NCBI RefSeq assembly: GCF_963676685.1
Contig: NC_092344.1
Location: 55,636,830 to 55,700,829, forward strand
DNA: 64,000 nt
Direction: 5' to 3'
DNA from: Mytilus edulis
Taxonomy: Eukaryota > Mollusca > Bivalvia > Mytilida > Mytilidae
The translations under genes were made by a program, and so were the position numbers. The first letter of the stretch is position 1. Each line of letters opens with the position of its first letter. Of this stretch, positions 12,522-23,300 are shown piece by piece. The notes beneath the pieces are model-generated. The model searched no databases. It had not been told where the DNA came from and worked only from the letters and a program-made list of their open reading frames with translations.

Positions 12522-14184
12522 CTATCTATAAAATTAAACCTTACTGGCATTATACAACATACATTTGATTTTTTTTGTTAAAACTACTCGGTTTGAAACT
12601 ACATAGTCTATAAAAACGCTCAATGTAAAGTTTGTGCAAGTTAATATAGTTCGAAAGGTCTAATGATAAATCGTAAACTTAATGGACGACTTTTAAAAAG
12701 AAATGATATACAGCTTGGAACCTTATTTGATTCATATGTTGTATAAAAAAAATTATTATGCTATATTTAGTTGTCCAATCAACTTTATTTAGTACCAAAT
12801 TATATACTCAATATTTTATGTCTTATTCGTCTTTTAATTTATTGGTTGAATACTAAATGTCTTTATTTTGTGTTTGGCCTCTGTACTGCGATTGTTGAGT
12901 AACATCTAAGAACAGTACTTGAATTAGTATCATCTTGTTTTCGTGCACTTCCTTAGTCCCTACCGAGCATGTAAGCCCAATATTTGCAGTTAAGTTCGGT
13001 GTGATTCTTAAATTCTTATTTATGTTTTTTTAATGACAGGCAAAATGCATTTGTCAAATATAATTTTAATGTAAAAATAGACTTTGAATACACAAATGGA
13101 AGGAAATTTATTGATTGGTGGTTAGTTGTCAAATGTCCAGTGGTAAATATTTCATGTATGTTGAAGAAGAGTTAATTAAAGTAAACAATACATATAATAG
13201 GTAGGTTCGAAAAGTCGAAATGAATTATTAATGTGTATTTCGGTTGTCATTAGAAATATATGTTGGATAGAGATATGTTCTGCTTTACATCAAACCTCCT
13301 ACGGATCCATAAGAAAGTTGTTGAACGCGGTGGGAGTGTGCTAAACTTGCTACAATGGGCATCACGGGTTGAAGTTTCCAGTCTTACTGAACGTGGTCGT
13401 GTATTTATACATCCCGCACAGGCGAAATGTCGCCCCTCTTAAATACACCAAAGAGTTTTACATCCGGAAGGGAAAAGTCTCATTAATTTTAAAATGTTTA
13501 CTGCTTTAGAGATATGTGTTAAACAAGCTAGTATATTTTAGTATAAGAGAAAAGAAATCAAATGGCTAATTGCTAAGCTTGGTTGTCAATACTCAAAAAG
13601 CAAATAATTGGTCACTTCCTCAATTTTTTGCAAAGGCACATTTTTATACTGGGCATGAAGGGGTAAGGTGTCCGAGTGCTTCAAATTACGCTGTACACTT
13701 TGTCAAGAGTTGAGAATAAAACTATTCTAGTAAAAAGGACTAAAAATAACGTAAAAATAAAAAAAGCTTCCTCACCTTATTTCAGTTTTGATTCTATTTT
13801 GGATTACCATTATCTAAATTTAGTACATTTAAACATAGTAAATATAGATATTACATACATGTATTATAAATCGATTTAAATTTATGAGTGGTTTTATACA
13901 TAAACAAACTGTACCCGTAGGTAGTTTTAAATTTTAAACTTTAATAAAAACTTATTTGAGCCATTTACTGTACTGTGGTTTCTTCCCCTGAGTTAACGTT
14001 TCTTATAAAAATTGCTGAAAATATAGACATCGTATATTATAATTAATCATGATTGTTCACCATTTTTTTCATTTGATTATTTTATTTTGACTTATTTACC
14101 AATGGAAATAGTTTATAATTTTAGACACATCATAGAAAACTAAAGACTAAGCAACACGAATTCCACAAAAAACTGGGGGTGATC
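12522..14184. other. upstream region of the PARP gene
   Basis: No gene supported. On the minus strand TATAAATAC at 13402-13411 could be a TATA box for the PARP gene, with GC-richer DNA around it (13260-13440), but no first exon can be fixed. A plus-strand 60-codon frame here has no recognisable content. Confidence 0.3.
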
Positions 14185-14490
14185 TCAGGTGCTCCTGAAG
14201 GGTAAGCCGATCCTGCCACCCGCCGTGTTGCTCATGTTATCACAAACCCCAATAATAGTCTGATTCGGTAGATCACATTCGTGAAAAGGGAAGGGGTTGT
14301 AGTTACGACATAAGGAACAGTTATCCGATATATTCTGCGAAACGGTTATTCCATAACGGTCAATCTGCTCGGGATGGCGTTCGTAAAATTTACGAAGGAA
14401 TGATCTCAACTTTACCATTTTGAACTCTTGGTTTAATAGCTTCCTTGTAAGCATCAACCCCCTATTAAAGAAATCAATTAAATATTTCAT
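14185..14490 (-). mobile_element. reverse-transcriptase element remnant (C-terminal fragment)
   Basis: A 101-codon frame with LTRKLLNQEFKMVKLRSFL and RKFYERHPEQIDRYG, which resembles the region after the RT palm in the same class of element as at 35566-36620. No other part of an element is nearby. Confidence 0.4.
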
Positions 14491-14589
14491 GAGAGGGGAA
14501 CACTAAATATTTCAAAGGTTGAAGACTAATTACCTTGATAGCACACATAAACAATGATTTCTTTTAGGTAATATCACTATTTTAGTCTT

Positions 14590-14670
14590 CAAAATGTACT
14601 TCGGTCAACGCTTTTACAACCAAAAGTTACAAAAAAGAAGCATTCAATTCTTAAATAACAGATTTCCGAT
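14590..14670. mobile_element. fragment of the gcgttgaccg foldback family
   Basis: One end only: acttcggtcaacgcttttac followed by agttacaaaaaagaagcatt, the same order as the right end at 51150. Confidence 0.5.
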
Positions 14671-14984
14671 TTTGATATAACAAATTATCAATTTGATACA
14701 ACAAATTATTTCTCTACAAATAGTGTGATTTTATCAAAATAATGATTAATTTAAAGTTGCATTACCCGAACTTGCGCATTTCTTGTATTAATTGATTGTT
14801 CATCTGACGTCAATTAACAAATATATAATGCATTTTCAAAACTCAATTTACAGGTTTAATGTTTCTATAACCAACTCTCCTCTACTTTCCCTTTTATTTG
14901 AGACAATTTTCGGGACTTGTTTCTCAATTTCGCATATGGGACCTGGTGCCTTAGAACGAACAAATATAAGAGAGAAAAAAAGGG

Positions 14985-15004
14985 GAGGGGGGGGGGGGGG
15001 GGGT
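14985..15004 (+). repeat. poly-G tract
   Basis: Run of about 20 bases almost all G, preceded by aaaaaggggaggg. Confidence 0.85.
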
Positions 15005-15169
15005 CTAATGACTATTTGATCAATTTATATTGCATACTTTCAAGTCAAAGCGAAACGAAGAGTTCTATTGAGATGTTGGTGGTTTTTTTTATGAACATAG
15101 GAACATGAGAGGATAAAAAAAACTTTTCCTTCTCAAAAAAATCCTGGCATGTTGCTTTATTGATTACAA

Positions 15170-15485
15170 TAGGAACATGTTTAATCCCGCTGCAAATGTT
15201 TGCACCTGTCCTTAATCAGGAATCTGATGTACAGTAGTTGTCGTTTGTTTATGTTATTTATACGTGTTTCTCGTTTCTCATTTTTTTATATAGATTAGAC
15301 CGTTAGTTTTCCCGTTTGAATGGTTGAACACAAGTAATTTTTAGGGCCCTTTATAGCTTGTTGTTCAATGTGAGCTAAGGCTCCATGTTGAAGGCCGTAC
15401 CATGATTTATAATGGTTTATTTTATAAATTGTTCCTTGGATGGAGAATTGCCCCATTGGCACTCATACCACATCATCCTATATAT
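15170..15485 (+). repeat. interspersed repeat, gttgtctcattggcactcat family
   Basis: Carries cgttagttttcccgtttgaa, gttgaaggccgtac and attggcactcataccaca near its end. Copies: 34262-34455 and 63885-63985 (+), 34900-35010 (+, end only), 35130-35560, 39800-40220, 48430-48720, 53470-53720 and 26870-27130 (-). Confidence 0.65.
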
Positions 15486-16239
15486 ATGAAAGGATTTATT
15501 AAACATCAATTCATTTATTAAATTCAATTCATCACTGCATTTATCTTAAATAAATTTATTTCAACATATATTTTTGATTTTGATTTTTTTTATTAAAAAT
15601 AAAGAAACATGCGTGAAATTTTGAATGATTGTAGACTTTCAATTTCTGTTAAAATTACACGAGTATACTCTGAGCACCTTAATAACGCTGTATATATAGA
15701 ATAAGGATTTCAGATCATGAGAAATGCAAAAACCTTTAGGTCTATATCTCTAAACAGTTTAAACGTTTCACTTATAAATCCGAAAAGGAGGATACCTCAA
15801 TAGATATAAACAATTCTCCGGAAATTAATGTAAATTGGTTACAGCGTTTATGAATTATTTTCCGACTTGCTAAAGACGGACGGACAACTGTATACCATAA
15901 TACGTTTCGTATAAAAACGTTGGGTTCACCACGAAAAATATAATTAGCTGTGACAACAACAGAACCATTAAATGCATGCAGTTGAAAAGATTATGAGTCC
16001 CTTGCACTTTGTTCTAAATACCTTTTTACAAAAGATCCAATAATTTTTAATTTAATACTGGAAAGTTATGTACGAATGTTTTCCGAACAGAATATTAATT
16101 GAAAAAGGTTAAGTTTGATCACCGTAGTAATATGGTTTTGTGATTGTTGGGAAGATATGGTATTGTCCTTCACTTGATTACAGTTATATTTTTCAAGTCA
16201 AGAATATATTTTTTTTATCACAATTTTACTTTGAAAAAA

Positions 16240-16345
16240 CCCGGACTATTTGTTCAAAACCCGGACGAGTTCACACTTGCTCTCGAAAAAGCCCGGACAA
16301 TAATTAACAGTCGAAAAACAACGATCCTAGCCGGACACTATACTA
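16240..16345 (+). repeat. aaaacccggac repeat cluster
   Basis: Several copies of aaaacccggac / aaaagcccggac followed by acgatcctagccggacacta. The same words recur at 58195-58690 and inverted near 55190-55220. Confidence 0.55.
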
Positions 16346-17134
16346 CCCTGATCTTTGTCTCACATACTACGACTTGCGTCGCAGGAGATACAAAAATCAC
16401 TTGATAATAGTTATACAGTTGTTAATATTTACCAGCCTATCATCGGTACATAAATTTTGGCGTTGTACAGGGTCATGGTTTTTAAGTATTATTTTAATTA
16501 GATGTGTTTTGATTGATATTTAAGTTTAATTTATTTGTTACTTGTAGTGAGCAATGCACTATTGTGTTCAATAACTTTAGTCTCTTCGTCATTCATCAGA
16601 TAAATCAAGCCCATTCCAACTGATTTTGTTGTTGTATTATGCTGTTATACCACAGGCCAGGGAGAGGCAACCTGTTATAGGCTCGGAAAAACGTTTTAAA
16701 ACCCGACACATGCTGTTCAAAGTCAGGAGACTATAATTTAGAATTGTCGCTTATGTGCGGCATGTTATATTTGATTATGACATGGATTTTTGTTTTAGCG
16801 TAAATCAATTCTATGGTTTTGTCGTTTGAATTGCTTCACCTTTCCCCATGCCGAAGCATAGAGTTTATTCTCAATGTTTAGGCCGAATGGACCGACAAGT
16901 ATCTTTAGGCATGCCGACGTTTTTCTTAATAGACGATCCTTGTTGTTCTTTACTCGGACCTTACTATTTTTTCGTTTCAAATTTTGTGAAGAGTTCAAGT
17001 AAAACGTGACTAGTGACAAGATACGCCAAAAAATTACGAAATATTTGGTTGTTTTTCCTCATAAATAAATACGCATAAGCAAAAAGTCCCTATATAATTA
17101 GAAAAAAAATTGAGGTTAAATGAATTTATTCTTT

Positions 17135-18480
17135 ATGTCATGGTATCATTTTGATCAGATTTTATTATTTTTGTGAAATTCTTAATTTCAGTAAAAATTA
17201 GAAAAGTTCTAAGTTTAAAACAAATTATTTTTAGTTCAATATTTTATTGCAATTTTGGACAGACATTTTAATAGCTTTAGTTTGGTTTTCACACAAACAT
17301 ATTTCCTTTTAGTAAGCCTTATTTGTTGTATATAGATTATGTAAGAAGTTATCGGACAATGGTCAGAATGTGTTGACAGATATGATTTTTAAAGTGAAGC
17401 CGACATGTAATAAGATGTATTTCGGATTATTTCTATTGTTAATGTCCGGCTCAAATATGGTATAGAGTAAACATTGATAGCAAGATTACATAAGTAATTA
17501 AGATATGTTTTAGTCATAAGCGTCACCTATGACCCCACCTATTTTCTGTCAATTAGACTAAGGTTGTCATGGTTTTTGATTAAATGTTAATTTTGATTGG
17601 TCAACCTGAAACAGTCCCCAAATTCGAATCTAAAATGTTAATTCCAAAAAGCGTCACTTTTACATGCGCTCTTTGGAAATAAAGACATAAAACTATTTCA
17701 AGTTGTCATGGTTTTTGATTAAATGTTAATTTTGATTGGTCAACCTGAAACAGTCCCCAAATTCGAATCTAAAATGTTAATTCCAAAAAGCGTCACTTTT
17801 ACATGCGCTCTTTGGAAATAAAGACATAAAACTATTTCAAGTTTTATTGAATATTGTTTCAGGTAAGCAAAGTTAATTTAATTTTGTTTACCTGAAACAA
17901 TATTCAATAAAACTTGAAATAGTTTTATGTCTTTATTTCCAAAGAGCGCATGTAAAAGTGACGCTTTTTGGAATTAACATTTTAGATTCGAATTTGGGGA
18001 CTGTTTCAGGTTGACCAATCAAAATTAACATTTAATCAAAAACCATGACAACTTTAGTCTAATTGACAGAAAATAGGTGGGGTCATAGGTGACGCTTATG
18101 ACTAAAACATATCTTAATTACTTATGTAATCTTGCTATCAATGTTTACTCTATACCATATTTGAGCCGGACATTAACAATAGAAATAAACCGAAATACAT
18201 CTTATTACATGTCGGCTTCACTTTAAAAATCATATCTGTCAACACATTCTGACCATTGTCCGATAACTTCTTACATAATCTATATACAACAAATAAGGCT
18301 TACTAAAAGGAAATATGTTTGTGTGAAAACCAAACTAAAGCTATTAAAATGTCTGTCCAAAATTGCAATAAAATATTGAACTAAAAATAATTTGTTTTAA
18401 ACTTAGAACTTTTCTAATTTTTACTGAAATTAAGAATTTCACAAAAATAATAAAATCTGATCAAAATGATACCATGACAT
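17135..18480. repeat. 1.35 kb near-perfect palindrome
   Basis: Left arm 17135-17870 is the reverse complement of right arm 17884-18480, with a loop of about 13 bases. The left arm holds a direct duplication of a 129-base segment (starts 17573 and 17702) present once on the right. Only scattered differences are seen. No coding sequence is evident. It may be a foldback element, a recent inverted duplication or an assembly artefact. Confidence 0.85.
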
Positions 18481-18581
18481 TTATAAAAACTCTCTAAGGT
18501 TATTGCTCAGTAGTATGTAGACAGCACTATTACTATTTGCAAGATATTCACGTATCAAGCAACAAAACTATTATCGGGATA

Positions 18582-19182
18582 GAGTGGGGTGCTCATTTTC
18601 GCCGGGGACACAATTTCGCCGTTTAAGGATTTTGAGGTGTAAAAACTTCAAAGGATGGCTGAAATGGAAGAAATGTACCCGTAAATTATATTTTTATAAC
18701 AAATATAATATTTTTTTAAACTGAGACAAAATTGCGGCTCCTACCGAAAATGACCGAAAAACGGACAAAGATTTTCGGACAATTTCCTGATTAAAAAACA
18801 CGATTTCAAAGAAGTATTTCTAAGTAAATATTTGACTGAATGCCCTAATTTTGAATTCTTTATACCTTTGAAATGTCTGCTATTCATCTATAATGCAATT
18901 GATTTGATAAAAATTGTTAAAGGCTGCGGTTATTTGGTTTTAAATAGACATGTAAAAACGGCGAATATGTGTCCCCCATTGACAAACATCCGGAAATTTC
19001 AAACACCCTTTAATCTAACTTTTCAGATGATTTTCTTAAAACAAACCGGTTTTCAAGCTTAAGTATATTTTGCATTTGAAGTTATCTTCATATAGAAATA
19101 TCAGTATACTTCAAAAACATTTAGACCTGAACATAAACTGTAGAAAACATGGAAAGATGTGGCGAAAATGAGCACCCCACTC
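18582..19182. mobile_element. non-autonomous TIR element with TA target duplication
   Basis: Ends are gagtggggtgctcattttcg and its inverse cgaaaatgagcaccccactc, flanked on both sides by TA. There is no transposase reading frame in the 0.6 kb interior. Consistent with a MITE. It lies 85 bases downstream of the gene A stop codon. Confidence 0.7.
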
Positions 19183-19202
19183 TACATGTACCTTGATATA
19201 TA

Positions 19203-19208
19203 TTTATT
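19203..19208 (-). terminator. polyadenylation signal AATAAA, gene A
   Basis: AATAAA on the minus strand 60 bases after the gene A stop codon. Common by chance in AT-rich DNA, but well placed. Confidence 0.5.
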
Positions 19209-19267
19209 AATGTGTATTGTTCAATTTACAGTTTGAACAAGTTTAAAATTAAAAAGTATTTAATTTA

Positions 19268-20325
19268 TCAGTTCAGATTAAATGAAGAGGAAACTGTTTC
19301 TCCAGTAAGTATATCGGTTGCTGTAACACCCAACTCAGTATTACCGAACAGAAACGCTACTCTCAATTCTCGTTCTGTATCACTTGCTTTTGAAAACGAA
19401 ATTTTCATTGATCCGAGAAGAGTACAGCCTGTTTCGTCCACGTACATCGGTTTCTCCTTTGTCGATGCGTAAAGGGACAGTTCCCAGGGCTCTTCATCAT
19501 TGCAATCTACAGTGAAATTGTGTTCAATTGCGGTACAGATATCAACTGTGTCATTTTTGCGGACTATAATGTCAAATAGGCCATCACAAAATTCTTCTCC
19601 ATCTTCCTCTTTGACGAGATGTTCCTTGTCATGAATGTTTGCATCAAAAGGTAAACTAATTCCTGTGCCGTAGGTGAACCGCATTACACGAGATGTAATA
19701 TAATCCGGTTTGTGACCAAAAAGACAAGCTCCTTTCAGAACAGCCAAACCAGCTTCATCTGGGTTTATAATTCTCTTATCTGGAAACGCTCGCTTAATTG
19801 AATCTTGAACAAGAGAACATTCAGAAAAGCCACCAACCAGTAAAATCTGAGATACATCAGATGATTGCGCTCTCTCAAAAATATCTTTCATTAGAGATAC
19901 AATACTTTCAATTGTTGGTTTGAAAATATTTTTAACCAATTCTGGGGCAATTCGGAGTTTTCCACCTTTAAGTGTGACTTTATCTGCATGCATGGACGCA
20001 TCAACAGCGGAATCAATGTCTTTATTGAGAAGTTTTAAACAACACTTATTTATTGACGGATAAGGTATGCTGATAGTTACTTTTGTATTTCTGTCTGGTT
20101 CAATAATTCGTTTGACTGTTTCGAAATCGCGAAACAGATCCAAATATGAAGATGGGTCCTCTTCCTTTAATGAGTTCATCACTGGACGTCCAAATATATC
20201 CACAAACATCTGCAAGAATCTTTCATCGACAGAGGTACCTCCACAATTGTTTCCTGTAGCACTGCATAGCTCTTTCAGATTTTCATTTGAAACCTTTTCA
20301 TGGACAGTTAAGTCAGCTGTGCCAC
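19268..20325 (-). CDS. gene A exon 8: HSP70 ATPase C-terminal part and stop
   Basis: Long last exon of 1058 nt starting with GGTADLTVHEK and carrying the adenosine-binding ILLVGGFSECSLVQ. It ends at TGA after SSSFNLN. An AATAAA lies about 60 bases downstream. One codon longer than in gene B (an extra Glu in the KEEDGEE segment). Confidence 0.92.
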
Positions 20326-23300
20326 CTGCATGCAAAATGTATGATTTAAAATTGATTTTATTTTATAGATATTGATATTGAATGATTGTAACGTTCGGAA
20401 ACTGCTGATGTTTTTACTAGTAAATGAAAATAAGTGTAAGCAATTTTTATTACATTGATTTTTTTCTACGTATTTAAAGGGGCATTAACTGTCATATTTA
20501 TGTTCACCGATTAAATACACATTAAACATATTAAAACGTACAATGTATATCCAAATTATAAAAAATCTAAAATAAACAATTTACAATGCATGGGCTCGAT
20601 TATATGTATCAACATTTCGTGTGTGTTTTAGTCTATATGCCATATAATCAACTATCGAGGTGACCTCCGAAGATTGCCGACGTTCATATCAACCGACATA
20701 AACACAAATACATATAAATGAATTATTCATCATCGATGTTTCTTATCTTATTTTGAAAAAAATGAACTAAACTGGCTGCTGAAAGTGAACCATTATTTCA
20801 CAATTTCACGTTCATGAGTGATTGAACAGAGCAAGTCATATTTTTTTTTATATATCTCGTAGCTAATGCCCCTTCAAAATTTAACTCTTTTCATTCTCTT
20901 TTGCATTGTTTCTGTTTATGATTTTGCATTCAATTAAAACGACGTCCTTTACCCATATATTTGAAACAGTGCACTAATATACAGAGATCAAAATCAATTC
21001 TTTAAAATATGGTACAACACCATGCATTCTAATCGCATAGTGCTGTACTTCTTAATCACGTTACATGTTTATCTATTTTAGAGAAGATAACAATTGCATA
21101 ACAGCAATGCTATTGAATATCTATTAAGCAGGAAACCTGTTGATGTAAATGTCCTTTGGTTTTTTGAGTCTTTGTTTACTCCTTGGTTTTGATTGTTATT
21201 GTTTGTTTCATAAAAATATCACTTTCAGCATACCTCCAAGATCAACCACCATGTATTTTGTTCCCGGTTTGGCCATTTTAAAATCAGCTCCGTTGAGTTT
21301 TTCCGTTGGTAGGTATTGACAGAATATAGATGCTGCTTCCGGTTCTAGAGCTATGTATAGTTTAGTTTCCGGTATTCCAGCCTATAAATGAACCAAAAGG
21401 TAAATATGATGGGTATTATTCACGAAATTTTACATATTAATCTTCACCACTGCATTAAACGTTAATCGTCACAACTCCAATTAATTTTATTAGGAAAAGA
21501 AAACAAATAAAAACAATCGCAATCCTTACATGTAGTTACAATTGGCTGGGTTGTTTCTTATTAAAGAGAAAAGGACGAACTGTGAACTCCTTATCTATTC
21601 ATAGTTCCTTTACAACGCATGTGTATATCAACACGTAATTGTAGTTTTTTCGATTTCTATATGATCACATGAATGTCAAATTTTGGATTACCGATCTAAA
21701 ATGCTACCAGAATAGAAGAAGACGTACGCAGTTACTCAACAAATTATTGCATTGCGGACTGAAACATTTATCAAGCATTCATATAAAACAAGTAATAAAC
21801 ATTTCGGACCTGAATGTCTAGCTCTATTGTGGTATCATAATATTGGGAATGTAGGATATTTCTTGACTTTACACTTTTCTTCAGTTATCAACTAAAAATT
21901 GAAAATTAATTAATATACCTGGACTGCGCCTTTCCTCGTAAACTGTTTGGCACTATCAGTCCAGATAGCAGGAACAGTCAGAACCCAGCGTATTTCTTCG
22001 GGTTTTACACCAGTCCCTTGTTTTTCTAATAGTTCCAGCAAATGGTTAACAAGTGCTTTAATTGACAGGGTGAACACATCTAAAGCTGCCATTGGTTTTC
22101 CTGTTATGTCTTCTATGATTAGATCATTACCTACTTTCTAAAAAAATATATTTTTTATCGTTATATAGTCGGTCGTTCCTAATGTATGAATAGTTGCACA
22201 ACAACATAAATTACACATGGAGTCTGTTTAAAAAAGAATGCATGATTATACATCAAATTCGGTAAAAATAAACTAGATAATAATATGAATGCACACTTCT
22301 CTTTGAGATATAAAATTTGAAATATTTAAATTTTCTGAAATCTTTTCATTTTTCGAAGACAATTATTCGTAAACTGTAGGAAAATATATGAAACAAGAAT
22401 GTGTCCAAAGTACACAGATGCCCCACTTACACTATCATTTTCCATTGCCATGGACCGTGAAATTGGGTAAAAATCTAATTTGGCATTAAAATAAGAAAGA
22501 TTATACAATAGGGAACATATGTACTAAGTTTCAAGTTGATTGAATTCAATTTCATCAAAAACTACCTTGACCAAAAACTTTAACTTGAAACTCCCACTTT
22601 CATTTTCTATGTATAGTGAACCGTGAAATTGGGGTCAAAAGTCTAATTTGGCTTTAAAATTAGAAAGATCATATCATAAGCAACAAGTGTACTAAGTTTC
22701 AAGTTGATTGGACTTCAGCTTCATTAAAAACTACCTTGACCAAAAACTTTAACCTGAAACTCCCACTTTCATTTTCTATGTATATATAGCGGACCGTGAA
22801 ATTGGGGTCAAAAGTCTAATTTGGCTTTAAAATTAGAAAGATCATATCATAAGCACTAAGTGTACTAAGTTTCAAGTTGATTGGACTTCAGCTTCATCAA
22901 AAACTACCTTGAACAAAAACTTTAACCTGAAACTCCCACTTTCATTTTCTATGTTCAGTGGACCGTGAAATTGGGGTCTAAAGTCTAATTTGGCTTTAAA
23001 ATTAGAAAGATCATATCATAAGCAACAAGTGTACTAAGTTTACAGTTGATCGGACTTCAGCTTCATCAAAAACTACCTTGACCAAAAACTTTAACCTGAA
23101 CGGACGAACGGACGGACGGACGAACGAAAGAACGGAGCCACAGACCAGAAAACACAATGCCCCTCTACTATGGTAGGTGGGGCATAAAAATAACAAGAAT
23201 TAGACAAAGGTTTGTTAAAACATATTAGTGAAGTAGGTCACAAAAAAAAGTATATCCTTTTAATCTGCAGTTCATTGGAAAATGACAATCTGAAGGTGCA

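Noticed and set aside
12930-13020. 5S rRNA-like words (agtccctaccgagcatgtaa)
   Set aside because: Only faint likeness; lacks the internal control region and the folded ends of 5S rRNA.
13260-13442. 60-codon plus-strand frame
   Set aside because: No recognisable content; the region is more plausible as upstream DNA of the PARP gene.
14792-15108. Plus-strand frames through the poly-G tract
   Set aside because: Glycine run from simple sequence; no domain or splice support.
17135-18480. Hairpin as a microRNA precursor
   Set aside because: Arms of hundreds of bases are far longer than any miRNA precursor; a foldback or assembly feature is more likely.
20067-20375. Plus-strand frame over gene A exon 8
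   Set aside because: Shadow of the HSP70 exon on the opposite strand.
22395-23185. CRISPR-like array
   Set aside because: Direct tandem units without spacers in an intron of an animal gene.
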